Of a stretch of 64,000 bases of DNA, positions 43,651 through 54,765 are shown in pieces. Numbering within the stretch: position 1 is the first letter of the stretch; each line of letters begins with the position of its first letter. The notes below the pieces were generated by a model. That model ran no database searches and was not told where the DNA came from. It saw nothing but the letters and a program-made list of their open reading frames with translations. Made by a program: the position numbers and the translations under genes. This DNA comes from Ancistrus triradiatus (taxonomy: Eukaryota > Chordata > Actinopteri > Siluriformes > Loricariidae), in the NCBI GenBank assembly GCA_025084515.1, contig JAJAGP010000098.1, positions 782,432 to 846,431 of the forward strand. Reading direction: 5' to 3'.

Positions 43651-43651
43651 T

Positions 43652-43854
43652 GAAGTACATTACATTTACAGCATTTAGCAGACGCCCTTATCCAGAGCGA
43701 CTTACAACTGATACAGTCTTACAATCCATGCAATTGTGGGTTAAGGGTCTTGCTCAAGGACCCAACAGTGGCAGCTTGGCAGAAGTGGGATTTGAACCCT
43801 GGACCTTTTGGTCCATAGTCCAGCACCTTAACCGCTAGGCTACCACAGTCCCAG
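43652..43854 (-). mobile_element. tRNA-derived SINE with 7-bp candidate target duplication
   Basis: On the plus strand: TTTACAGCATTTAGCAGACG, CCCTTATCCAGAGCGACTTA, CAACTGATACAGTCTTACAA, GGGTCTTGCTCAAGGACCCA, TGGGATTTGAACCCTGGACC (B-box reversed), TCCAGCACCTTAACCGCTAG and GCTACCACAGTCCC. TAGGAAT flanks it at 43645-43651 and 43855-43861. One of the best preserved copies here. Confidence 0.93.
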
Positions 43855-43861
43855 TAGGAAT

Positions 43862-44950
43862 TTTCCCATAGGAAATAATGTAACTAGGCTCCCGCTATCT
43901 GAATTTTCACTCTCCGGACATATTTAAGAATGAGGTACATTCAAATAGTGGGGCTCTGCTGTGGTTGTTCAGGTTGAGTCTTCTGCTTGAGTAGTTTATT
44001 TTTAAAGTAACCATAATTGTAGTCTCACTCATGGTGTTCAGACCAGCAGCAAACGCACCACACTCATGCTGTAAAGATTTTCTGCTACAGTGACCCCCAA
44101 GTATGTCCATATGTTAACACACACACACCACCACACCTACCACACCGACCACACAGCGGCCGACGACAAGGCATAAAGGATTTTTTATCAGCAAATATCC
44201 AACATTAGTTTTATTTGGATAACGAATATTATTAAAACCTTTGGATAAGTCTTATTTGAAAAAAGCCTCTTACAGTCAGTACCATCGACCATCCTAAAAT
44301 ACAAGTGAAAAGGTGAAAGCAACTGTAAATACCTAAAATTTGTGTCAGGTTTCAGTGGTGTCAGTATTCCTCTGATGGCTGAGCTCTGGACTGGAATCCC
44401 GTCCATCACATGGCTTGAGTGGTAGTTTTGAAACTATTGGTATAATTAACCACATAACTATACAGCTATGGATCACATATACTGTTTTTATATACTTTTT
44501 AACTTTACTGCTTTATAACACTAGAACACTTCATGTCACTTTGTTTATAAATGGTATGAAAGGTGCTGAATAATTAACGTTAGAAGATTACAATCTGACA
44601 CAAACTGCAACCAGTTACTTAACAGGTTGTGTATCTGGCATAAAGTTATACGATCCTGCAGCCCGCCCATAAGATATTAAATAGTATCAATAAGCTCACA
44701 ATGTTGACTGCAATGACTTATAATCACAATATGTAGCGACTCGACAGCCAGCTACCTGCCATCGGATATTCCAGCTTCTATGAATAAAAATCTGGTCCTG
44801 TAACCTGATGAAAACAGCCCATAAATAACATATAAACATGAACCGTAACACAAAGAGACTGAAACATGTTAATTTATGTCAATTACGGCCCAGAGAGAGA
44901 AACGACTGTGGTGTGTGGTGTGTGAAGAGAGAGAAGAGAGAGAGAGTGAA
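43862..44950. other. No recognisable gene
   Basis: A short CAC/ACC-rich patch lies at 44120-44160 and a GA run at 44923-44946. No coding evidence. Confidence 0.45.
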
Positions 44951-44952
44951 AG

Positions 44953-46108
44953 TAACAGTGGTGCTTCAAGTTGTTAAACCTTTAGAATTTTCATACATTT
45001 TCTCTTTCTGCATAAATATGAGCTAAACATCATCAGATTTTCCACACAGTCCCTAAAAGTAAATAAAGAGAACCCAGTTAACACAAATGAGCAATATTCA
45101 TACTTGGTCATTAATTTATGGAGGGAAAATAAAAGCCAGTATTACATATTAGTGAAGTGCAAAGTATCTTAACCTCTAGATTAGCCGTTAATTTGAAGGT
45201 AACTTGAGTCCCAGGTGTTTTCAATCAATGGGATCAGGCTGGAAAGGTTACAAAACCATCTCTAAAGAGTTTGGACGCCACAATCCACAGTCCAGACGAT
45301 GTGTACAAATGGCAGGAAATTCAAGACCTTGTTAACCCTCCCCAGGAGTGGTCGACCAGTAAAAGATCACTCCAAGAGCATGGCATGTAATATCTGGCAG
45401 GTCACAAAGGACCCCAGGGTAACTTCTAGCACTGAAGGCCCTCCTCACAATTGGCTAATGTTAATGTTCAGAGTCCCCCACCAACCAGCAAAGAACACTG
45501 AACAAAACAACACAATGGTGTGCATGGCAGGACACCAGGAGAAGCCACTGCTCTCCAAAAATAACATTGCTGTCGTCTGCAGTTTGCTAAAGATCACTTG
45601 ACGATCCAGAAGGCTACTGGAAGAAATGTTTTGTGGACGGGTGAGACAAAATTGTTTTGGGAACGGCAACGTCAAAGTCCTGACTTTATCCAATGGAAAT
45701 GTTGTGGAGGACCTAAGCGGAGCAGCTAATGTGAGGAAACCCACCAACATCCCGATCTGAAGCTGTTCTGGTTCTGTACGGAGGAATGGCTAAAATTCCT
45801 CCAAGGCCGGTGTGCAGACTGATCAACAGCTACAGGAAACGTTTAGTAGCAGTTTTGCTGCACAGGGGGTCCCAGCAGATACTGAAAGCAGAGGTTTCAC
45901 ATTTACTTTTGCCAGTCACTAATTTGTAATATTGGTCATTTTCCTCAATAAATAAATGACCAGGTGAATATTTAGTCTCGATGTTTTTAACTGGGTTCTC
46001 TTTATCTCCTTTTAGGACTTGTGTGAAATTCTTATGATGTTTTAGGTCATATTTATGCAGAAATATAGAAAATTCTAAAGGGTTCACAAACTTTCAAGCA
46101 CCACTGTA
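44953..46108 (+). mobile_element. Tc1-like element, family C, both ends, internally deleted
   Basis: Left terminus ACAGTGGTGCTTCAAG at 44955, right terminus AAACTTTCAAGCACCACTGTA ending at 46108. The transposase sense is plus: the HTH half (CCATCTCTAAAGAGTTTGGA, GGAGTGGTCGACCAGTAAAA, GGTCACAAAGGACCCCAGGG) is present up to GTTTGCTAAAGATCACTTGA. It then jumps to the region around the first Asp (TTTTGTGGACGGGTGAGACA) and on to the C-terminal end. Frameshifts break the frame. About 450 bp are missing relative to full length. Confidence 0.92.
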
Positions 46109-46124
46109 ACATATGTATTACACT

Positions 46125-46648
46125 GAGTGCATTTACATTCACTTAATAATCTGATCATAGTCGGATTTCTGCAGGTATCTGATTATTGAAGTGGTCATGC
46201 ATACAGCATACTACGATCTAGAAATCAGATTAAGAAATCCGATAAAGAGAGGTCCGCCTGTTCTAAAGAACTGGCTTTATTTGGCTACTTTTCCATTGAC
46301 TATGACAGCTTTTTTCTCGCGGGATCTGGCAACCTCAGAATTAAACACGCCACAGTATTAAAGGCGGCACAACGCCTGTCGAACACTTGGTGCAGACTCT
46401 GAAACGCAGTATATACTCGAGAAACTGAACAATTTGATTGTTTAATATTAAAGCTAAAAGTTTTTGGCACATATTTCTGTGAGCTTACTGGCTGGTTGCA
46501 AAATAGAAATCCAATTACTGCCCGAGTCATAATCCCGGAGGTTTCCCATTATCTGCTTACTCAAGTGCATGTAAACTCACTGATCGGATTACTGACAAAA
46601 TCTGATTTTCTGCAGTTATCGGATTATTAAGGGAATGTAAACACGCTC
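46125..46648. mobile_element. MITE with long imperfect terminal inverted repeats
   Basis: The left end GAGTGCATTTACATTCACTT, then AATAATCTGATCATAGTCGG and ATTTCTGCAG, is matched in reverse by the right end CTGATTTTCTGCAGTTATCG, then GATTATTAAGGGAATGTAAA and CACGCTC. A second inner copy of the motif occurs near 46550 (TTATCTGCTTACTCAAGTGC, ATGTAAAC). At 524 bp and with no coding frame, this fits a MITE. No clear target duplication. It lies 16 bp from a Tc1-C end. Confidence 0.8.
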
Positions 46649-48145
46649 TGTGTCACGTTCCACGCAGTCCTTATGTTAACGTGCTTTCAGTTAGAAGACT
46701 AACACGTTTTGTAAATGAGGCTCATATTTAGTGTGATGATCTGATCTTTCCATCTCTCTAGGTGTTACAGGATCGTCTGCATCTGGAAGGTTCTGAGTTA
46801 AAATCCCAGGCCTACCAGCGAACTTTTCCACCAGCTTAAAGCCAGAACTGTTTTTTGAAGCCGTTCCATGTTTCAGCACGGCAAAGGATCCAGTTTCTGT
46901 AATGCAAACTACACACAAGAGAAATGGCTGGTTTGGAACCGATGGGCCGTTCCTCTTTCACAACGCTCCACGAGGATGCAGCACGTGGATGCAGATAAGG
47001 TTAGACACACCATGATAATTGGTTTGCTTTACTCATTACGATACGATATCTTATGACACTGTATATCAATAAGGTTTTTATTCGCTTATATGCCATGTAA
47101 TTCAAGGTACTAATAAATGTTTTTATGTAGTATATATTATGTATTATTCTATTAATATTATTACACTTAATTCCATTAGTGATTGCAATGACATGTTTAT
47201 AAAAAGCACAGCATCCTGTTTCTCCCCCTTTGTTGGCGGGCTGGAGGGTGTGTGTTGTCCAGAGCCTATTCTGAAAATCACTGGGTGCAGACAGAGGTTT
47301 ATCTTGGACAGGGTGCAAGTCCATCAAAGGGTTCCGTGACCGCACCGCCCGACTTTCACGTTTCAAGCCCAGTCCAGAATCCAAACCCAGAACCTCAGAG
47401 CTACAGGAGCTGCTGACTTGTATATAATTTATTATTACTTATTAATTACAGCAGCATTAGTCCAGCAAATAGCAACAAAATGGTTATTAGAGTAAGTACT
47501 GCATTATGATTGGGTTCTAGCCCAGATGTAGCCTTTTATTCTGTTAATTAATTACATAACTACTGTTCATTTACTTCTCTTGGGTGGTAAGCTATGCTTT
47601 GAAGAGTAGAACAGTACTACTGTTATTATAAATAATTATAATAAAGATAAAATGGCACAATAGAAAGGCTGAAAACTGATAAATGAATATACTGACCGAT
47701 TAAATATTAAGAAATAAATAAACTAAGCAGTGGGAGCTTCCCACAAGGTATACATAGAGGGGCCAGTTACATTTCTACCTAAATGTTGCACTGTTGGCTT
47801 AGAGGATGAATTACTCCTCCTTTAAGGGTGGCCATAGAGGGGGGGCCAAGCCTGTGGTTCCACTGGGAGCACTGCTTCCCCCAAACAGAGCACCCCCTGC
47901 CGTAACAGAAGACTTTCTAAAGGATTCCAAATTTTGGAATGCTACTGTACCTCCACTGATAAAAAAGTCTACGATGTGGAGGAGATGCATAGGAAAAAGT
48001 ACAAAGTTTAAAAAAAGAAGATTTTAAACCTGTCGGGTTGGCGGTTACCTGGACGAGAGAGCCCAGTTTCTGACACTTTCCACACACATGACTTATGACC
48101 ACTTTAAATCCTAAATCTGCCCCTTTAAAAAAAACCTGTCAGACT
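46649..48145. other. No gene; repeat fragment at 47235-47345
   Basis: GGCGGGCTGGAGGGTGTGTG, CAGAGCCTATTCTGAAAATC, TATCTTGGACAGGGTGCAAG and TCCATCAAAGGGTTCC belong to a common fish repeat (intact copies read GGACAGGGTGCCAGTCC). The remainder is AT-rich and unremarkable. Confidence 0.55.
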
Positions 48146-48151
48146 TGGTTA

Positions 48152-48236
48152 CACTGTGTGTGTGTGTGGGTGTGTGTGTGTTGTTGTGGGTGTGTTTGGT
48201 GGGTGTGTGTGTGTGGTGTGTGAGAGAGAGAGTGCC
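48152..48236. repeat. Imperfect TG microsatellite
   Basis: TGTGTGTGTGTGGGTGTGTG with GGTGTG and TTGTTG interruptions, ending in GAGAGAGAGAG. Confidence 0.95.
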
Positions 48237-48295
48237 GGTCACTCAAAGGATTTCTGTGTTTTCAGACCTATATACTTTTTGCCAGCTTAAGAAGG

Positions 48296-48680
48296 TGGGT
48301 CAGTGACTGCTCGCTCTCTCTCCCTCTCTCATCTCTCTGTTTCCATGTCTCTCTTTTCTCTCGTTTTGCACTCGCGCTCGTTTTCTCAACACCCACATCA
48401 CTATGAACACATGTACAAAAACATGGAGGTACACCAAACTGTTTATGAACATGCAGCGAGGAGAGAATAGAGAGAGACAGACAGAGAGAGAGGAGAGAGC
48501 GAGATGAGAGAGGCAGAGTGAGTGCCAGAGAGAGAAAGATATAGCTAGAGAGAGAGAGAGAGAGAGAGGCAGAGTGAGGCAGAGACAGAGAGCGCAGAGA
48601 GAGCGAGAGAGAGCGGAGAGAGCGAGAAAGAGACAGAGAGAAAGACATAGAGAGAGAGAAGAGAGAGAGGAGTCAGAGTT

Positions 48681-48716
<36 letters not shown>

Positions 48717-48902
48717 GAGAGAAGAGAGAGAGTAAGAGATTGAGAGAGAGAGAGGCGAGAGACACAGACAGACAGAAACGGGCAAAACGAAGAGACAGGA
48801 CAGAGAGAGAGAGAACAGGCACAAGAGACAGACCGACAGAGAAGAGATAGTGGAGAGAGAGAGGAAGAGAGACAGACAACAGAGATAGAGACAGATATAG
48901 AG
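48296..48902. repeat. Purine tract (GA-rich), ~430 bp core plus flanks
   Basis: From 48465 to 48902 the plus strand is almost pure GA with GACA and GCGA interruptions (GAGAGAGAGAGAGAGAGGCA). The flank 48305-48370 is CT-rich, so purine-rich and pyrimidine-rich strands face each other over a short spacer. Minus-strand frames of up to 202 codons reading Ser/Leu are artefacts. Confidence 0.95.
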
Positions 48903-51900
48903 CAGCATCTTCTATAACTCCCCCCTAAGAAAGTCAAAATAAAAGTCAGATTAACTTGCTATAGCACTTTTCCTACAGTTTCCTATTACTTCAATTATCG
49001 AAGGCCATTCCAAACTGAGGGGCTACAGTGATAAAGACAAACTCGCTAAACATATTAAAAGAAAAAACATTTTGAGGACCAGGCTAAAAGTCCGGACAGG
49101 TGTGTAATACCAAACGGCTCCATCGAAGCTTCCTTACTCTACATGGTATGAATAGCTTTAGCATCTTATACACCTCTGATTTTTTATTAAGCTCTCACAG
49201 TGTCACTCACAGTGAGTCACTGCAACACCGTGAGCAACACATCATCAAAAAAAGAAAACCTTGTGGTTAGGGACCTGTTTACTGGGATACAAAAAATTGT
49301 CCACAATAAAACCAGTCCAGTGTTGTGGCTAACTCCATGTACACCTAGCCAATAGCCTGGCTACTAATCCTCTTAAATACTATAGACCTCCCGCACTCTG
49401 TCACAGATTACTTAAATGCACTCAAAACAGGCAATCCCGGGTTCTATACATAAAAAATGGACACACTTCCTGCATGGAAGGAGTTTACAATTCAAACATA
49501 TCACCTGATTTACGTTTTTTAATGCACCCTAACAATCCGTTAGGTCCCGAGCCCTTACAATAGCGCTAGTGTATCAAATGAAAAAAGCCTCCCGACTTTG
49601 CCCGCGCAAATTTTAGTGCCGATTTGTTTCAGTATGTTTGAAAATTTGAAACTTTATGAGTAACCCTCCAATATTAAGTTTTGCTTCCCTGTAAGTTTGC
49701 TTAACGTCTTTTATTTCAAAATCAACACATCATTTTAAAAAACATGGGTTTCAAACTTTTGCATCCGCTTTAATGCGTTATTTTATTACGTAGTAGTGTA
49801 GAAACAAACTTGATACTTAATTAAACGATTTTCTCCTAGTTACATGCGGTATGCCCAAAGCCTGTGTCTTTTAAGCGAAGTTTTTGGTTAGTTAAGAATG
49901 AGCAACAACGCTAACCATTACGTTTTAAAATGTGTATTTATTGAGAAGGCAAAACCCAACATTCAAAATTGGACGTCATTTGTGACAAGGGCAAATTCCC
50001 ATACGATTTTGGGCTTCTGGGGGTGTTTTAGTTGTGCCTTTGAATGAGGAGTTCGACAAATGAGGTAAAAGTGCAAAAAGAAATGCAAAACATTCAGGGC
50101 GTTTCTAGACACTTTGTCATCCTGGGGCGCACACAGACTTTAGAGGGGCCAGCAAGTACCCCTGTGCAGCCAATCAGGCTCGAGAAGGGTACAACTTGAC
50201 TGTGCATAAACAATAAGCTTGTTAACACTAAATAGATGAGTGATTTAAGGTGGCATTACTCCGCCATGGGCGAGAAATGAAGAACAAATGAACACAAAGC
50301 CATTTTATTAGTGCATTAATATAACGATGAGCGTCTCATTACCTTGTCTGCATTCTGTCACGCCGTGGCTGATTATTTTAAATATTTGGCTGATGTCCAT
50401 TAGTCTCACATCCGTGAGAAAACCGAAAGAAACGGCCCCAACCGAAGCGCAAGAGCGTTTTGGAAAGGTGCTCCGGGCATTATTGGGAAATGAAGTCCTG
50501 TGAGAAATTTGCGGTTGGCGTGTTGCCCTGTAGTGTCTTGCCCCAACATCCGGACTTTTTACCGCCGCAGTTTCATCTGGGGCACGTAACGTTATACCTC
50601 ATAAACTTGGTCTGATGCACCCTGCCACAGTATTGATTAATGCTGAAATAAATTGAGCTCACTTTCTTATACTGATTTAAAATGTGGGGTAACTGGATTT
50701 AGAACATCAATCCCATCCTTTTTTATGAACTTGACTTAGACGTGCTTGACTTTTACCGGGACTTATTTGAATTTTACCTGAATCTTACCACAATAAACAT
50801 GAGACTTGAAGGTTAAGAATTGGAACTCGCTTGAGACTTGCACCTTCAGGTTTAAACCTCAGAACTTAAGTGGCTGAAAAGGTTAACCAGGCCTGAGTTG
50901 ACTACATTTGGAGTAAAATCAATTAAGTGCTATCACTTCAAGTGCTTTTTATGTGCCCAGTTCAGTCGGCAGAGGTTCTTTTGGGCAGCTTTTCTTCAAA
51001 TTTTGAAGTAACGGTTATGTTGAAGTAAATCTGTTTTTGAGAAAAATCCCCCCTTCCAGTACCATTTGCGGAACCCAAACAATAATAAGCCCCACTGTTT
51101 GTGGTGGTGTTTGTGGCTGTCGAAAATCCGAAGCCTGTCCCGTCTTCATGGCAAAATATGGGGCACCTATAACCCACTTGCCTTCCTCCGACTAATATTT
51201 ACTGATGTGTTGACGTCGGAGTCATTAAGCCGGAAATTCAGTGTTTTTTAAATGCAAGGCCATTCCATCATGGGTTTCCGAGAGGAAAAAAGACAAGTAT
51301 AAAGGCAAATGTTGGGTTTGAGATCGATCCTGCTTAGCACAATAAGCCAGTGTGTACACTCATTTAAAAACGAGCCCTCGAGCCACTATTAAACACGTCC
51401 GCCTCAAGCTGATGCATTACAATCTTCTTGGTTTCAGTTTAAAAACCCGCGCACTCAGCAACATGGACCGTTTAGCTGGGACGCTGGTACACAACCTGTT
51501 GTTTTCTGTTCGCCTTCGTTTCACAGCTGATAAATTAGGATAGCCTTGTAAAGTCGAGCAGCTGTTGCGCCCCTATTTACGCAGCCGGTGGCACTTGTTT
51601 ACATTGGAAAATGTTTCTGCAAATCTCCGCCTCCTATTCCTTTACTCTATCCGCTCCCACAAACGTTAGCCTCGCGCCCTCCTCTTTCGCTCGCTTCCTC
51701 CCATCCACTTGCGGTCTTCCTCTCTTCTCCCGCAACGCTCGGCAGCAGACGGGCCCTGAACTGCGAGGCTTTTAAATCATGGAAAGTCGTAAAGTAAGCC
51801 AGTAACAGAGTGGCCGCGTAAAGCCGTTTACATCATGACTGTTTAAATTAAGGGCCTTTTATTTGAAAAATAGAGATGATCATATTGCTTGTTATTGTCT

Positions 51901-52100
51901 GGCCGAAGCTGGCGCGTCTGGATGAACTCCTTTAAAAGACAGTTTCAGCGAAGAGTCAAAGTTCTTTGTTTTCAAAATTGGACTGTTAAGCAATTCGAAA
52001 GGTGCAAGTTGTGGTCAAACCCAAGTGGTGTAGCCTACTAACCACTTTGAATCCACTAGATTTGGGTTGTAACCCACTTAAAAATGTCCAGGGTACACAC
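48903..52100. other. Long stretch without recognised gene or repeat
   Basis: AT-rich, with short frames only. A locally CpG-richer section lies at 50400-50600 (ACGGCCCCAACCGAAGCGCA), and another at 51360-51760 with a few plus-strand frames of ~60-70 codons. Neither has a recognisable product. Confidence 0.4.
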
Positions 52101-52104
52101 AGGA

Positions 52105-53156
52105 CTGGCTTGGACGTCAACCACTGATTGGTGTCAAGTTCTCCTACTTAGAAAGATGAGACATGTCTGTAATTTTCCATCAAGGTACACACTTTCAACT
52201 ATGAAAGGACAAATGAGAAAAAAAATCCAGGAAATCAGATTGTAAGGTATCATATTGTATTGTATCACTTTTTAAAATAATTTAATTGTAAATCATGTGG
52301 AAAATAAGTATTTGGTCACCCACAAACAAGCAAGATTTCTGGCTCTCACAGACCTGGTAACTTCTTCTTTAAAGACGCTCTTCTGTCCTCCACTCGGTTT
52401 TTTTTTTGGTAAAAAACTCAACTTGGTCGTGTTTGGAGGAGAAGAATGCTGAGTGCATCCCAAGAACAACCATACCTACTGGTGAAGCATTGAGGTGGAA
52501 AACACATCTTTGGGGCTGTTTTTTTCTTGCAGAGGGGACAGGACGACTGGGATCCGTGTTAAGGAAGAATGAACGGGGCCATGTTGGTGAGATTTTAGCA
52601 AAACCTCTTCCATCAGTGAGAGCATTGAAGTGGACATGGCTGTTTCTTCCAGCATGAACATGAATCCCAAACCCGCCCTCGGGCACGAAGGAGTGGCTCC
52701 GTAAAATCATTTCAAGGTCCCTGGATGGCCCTAGCCAGTCTCCAGACCCTCAACCCCATAGAAAATTGTGGAGGGAGTTGGAAAGTCCTTGTTGCCCCAA
52801 AACATCACTGCTCTAGAGGATATTCTGCCATGGAGAAATGGGCCACAATACCAGCTCCAGTGTGTGCCAACCTGGTGAAGACTTACAGTAAATTTTGACC
52901 TCTGTCCTTGCCACAAAGGTTATGTTAACAAAGTTTGGAGTTGAACTTTTGTTTTGACCAAATACTTATTTTCCACCATGATTTACATTATGTTTTAAAA
53001 TCCCTACAATGTTGATTTCCTGGATTTTTTTTTCTCGTGTTTTGTCTCTCATAGTTGAAGTGTACCTATGATGAAAATGACAGACCTCTCTCATCTTTCT
53101 AAGTAGGAGAACTTGCACAATCAGTGGCTGGCTAAATACTTTTTTGTCCCACTGTA
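52105..53156 (+). mobile_element. Tc1-like element, family B, deleted copy
   Basis: The left end is damaged (CAACCACTGATTGGTGTCAA then GTTCTCCTACTTAGAAAGAT). The right end is good (GCACAATCAGTGGCTGGCTA, AATACTTTTTTGTCCCACTG, TA at 53155-53156). The N-terminal transposase half is missing: GTCCTCCACTCGG jumps to a poly-T and then GGTAAAAAACTCAACTTGGT. The C-terminal half remains (see the pseudogene entry). Confidence 0.9.
52400..52890 (+). pseudogene. Tc1 transposase C-terminal relic (family B)
   Basis: Frame fragments include LRWKTHLWGCFFLAEGTG, GEILAKPLPSVRALKWTWLF and, in a shifted frame, LWRELESPCCPKTS, which corresponds to the segment after the last catalytic residue in Tc1/mariner proteins. 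The catalytic WPSQSPDLNPIEN-like motif is seen as ASLQTLNPIENCG. Frameshifts and homopolymer runs (T10 at about 52399) break it. Confidence 0.8.
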
Positions 53157-53224
53157 GCTATTTATCTGTCTCTTTTTTATTGGAATACAACCAGAAAATA
53201 CAGGAAATATGAAAACCCAGTCTC

Positions 53225-53395
53225 TTTAGGCTACAGAGGTAATTATTTAGTGTTTTCTCCCCTTATACTTGAACAATAGCAGCATCTGGCAGCTTCATCC
53301 CAGGTTGATCCTTCTACAGTCCTTGATCAGGAACGGTCTTTACAGAAGAGTAGCAAGAAATCAGTTTTTCGGGAGGCTAAAGCTGCTTAAGATTC
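53225..53395. repeat. Dispersed repeat W, partial
   Basis: TTATTTAGTGTTTTCTCCCC, TTGAACAATAGCAGCATCTG, GCAGCTTCATCC and CTTGATCAGGAACGGTCTTT match the copy at 62.84-63.12 kb in order. The 3' end, with its terminus-like motif, is missing. Confidence 0.75.
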
Positions 53396-53399
53396 TCCT

Positions 53400-53545
53400 T
53401 CCATTTCCTTCACAAATGCTCTCTGTGTCTTTGTGGGATAACTCTGGATACTCTGGTATCCTCTCACTTTCCAGAGACATGCATTAGGTCAATTAGTAGT
53501 TCTAAACTGCCTCAGTGTGAATGTTTTTCTCTAGTACTGATGTAA
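53400..53545 (+). repeat. Dispersed repeat V, diverged
   Basis: CTCTGTGTCTTTGTGGGATA, CTGGATACTCTGGTATCCTC, TCCAGAGACATGCATTAGGT and TTCTAAACTGCCTCAGTGTG follow the V core directly after repeat W. Confidence 0.7.
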
Positions 53546-53638
53546 GCTTGCTCCTGTCATGAATAGCCATTGATGCTGATGTGATGATAAATAAACACAT
53601 CCAGTCCAGTCTTTTACAAATCAAAGCTCTATTTAAGC

Positions 53639-54005
53639 TAGGGATGCCTGATATATCGGTGGTCGATATATTATTTGCCGATAATATGGATGTTTTTCAG
53701 TTATTGTCATCGGTCCGATATTAGAGTACTTGCCAATATTAAAACTGATTTTTTAAATATATTTGTATATGGATAATCCTTTGGTTTTCTTTTACCTGTT
53801 ATTCATCAAGCAAAATGTCTGATGTTGCTGAGTGTATAGTTATGTATGCAGTTATGTTCTTTCTTGGGGCTAAGGTAAGACGAAAGGTAGGAATCTTTTT
53901 TTTTATTTTTTATTCTTACCTTTGTTTTTCAGTATCAGCCACAAAAATTTTACTAATAATCGGTTATCATATCGGCCCAAGAAATTCAATATTGGTGCAT
54001 CCCTA
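53639..54005. mobile_element. hAT-like MITE
   Basis: Ends TAGGGATGCCTGATATATCG and (reverse) CAATATTGGTGCATCCCTA form terminal inverted repeats. Inside are many GATAT and CCGAT words (CATCGGTCCGATATTAG, ATAATCGGTTATCATATCGG). The flanking octamers ATTTAAGC (53631-53638) and ATTTATGT (54006-54013) agree at six of eight positions, compatible with a decayed 8-bp hAT duplication. This is a familiar fish repeat type. Confidence 0.8.
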
Positions 54006-54009
54006 ATTT

Positions 54010-54765
54010 ATGTTCCAAAACATTTGGACCTCTGGAACAACATGGATATCCTCACAGTCCAACCGCTACACACTTAAAGAACTTTGTTGTGATCTTGGAC
54101 TCAACCTTTCTGATCAAATGGCATCAATCGCCATGTCTTGCAGATTTCATCTGCACAGTATCAAAGGAACACGTCCATTCCTTACCACAGAAGCCCCAGA
54201 CCCCCATACAGACTCTCGTCATTTCCAGACACGACTATGGTCTGCTTTCATGCTCCATTGCTCCACTACAGATCATTCAGAATGCTGCGGCTCATCTGGT
54301 TCACCACCTGCCAACGTTTACTCATCTAACTCCTTTGCTGAGACTCCACTGGGTTCCTGTTGCAGCAAGGATCAAATTGAAAACTCTTGTCCTAGCTTCA
54401 GAGGCCTCAAAATGTTCTGCTTCATGTTATTTACATGCCTTGATTCAGAACTACACACCACCACAGATCTTCAGCTTCTGGGCGTCTGGTACATCCTTGT
54501 CTTCATGCTCATTATCTTTTCCGCTTATCCATTTCAGGGTTGCGGTGGCAGCAGGGCAAGCAAAGAAGCCCAGGCAGTCTGGTGCATCCTTCTCTTAAAC
54601 ATAACCTTCTCAGTGTTTCAGTGTTTCTGACTCACCATCGGTGGAATGAGCTTGCCACACCAGCCTGAACGGCCCAGTGACCTTTCAAAAATCCTCATTT
54701 GTTTTCACGCAACATTTAACATTGAATTCTGTACCACTGTAAGCCTGTTTGAAAGAGTTTGTATA
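54010..54765 (+). pseudogene. L2/CR1-type LINE, reverse transcriptase C-terminal fragment
   Basis: The frame from 54089 reads IQTLVISRHDYGLLSCSI, LQIIQNAAAHLVHHLPTF, HLTPLLRLHWVPVAARIK and LKTLVLASEAS. This is the conserved C-terminal block of L2/CR1-clade LINE proteins (normally LVISRLDYCN, QNAAARL, LHWLPV). The adjacent frame carries the upstream part (CRFHLHSIKG). It is 5'-truncated, frameshifted and dead. After 54591 the typical end (LSVSVSDSPSVE-like) resumes beyond a 78-bp insertion. Confidence 0.9.
54499..54576. mobile_element. 78-bp insertion with 15-bp target duplication in the LINE
   Basis: GTCTGGTACATCCTT (54484-54498) and GTCTGGTGCATCCTT (54577-54591) flank the segment and differ at one base. 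The insert contains CTTATCCATTTCAGGGTTGC then GGTGGCAGCAGGGCAAGCAA, words of a common fish repeat. The size and duplication suggest a short retroposed fragment. Confidence 0.75.

Noticed and set aside
48268..48937. Minus-strand frames of up to 202 codons rich in Ser and Leu
   Set aside because: They are translations of the GA/CT tract and occur in several frames at once.
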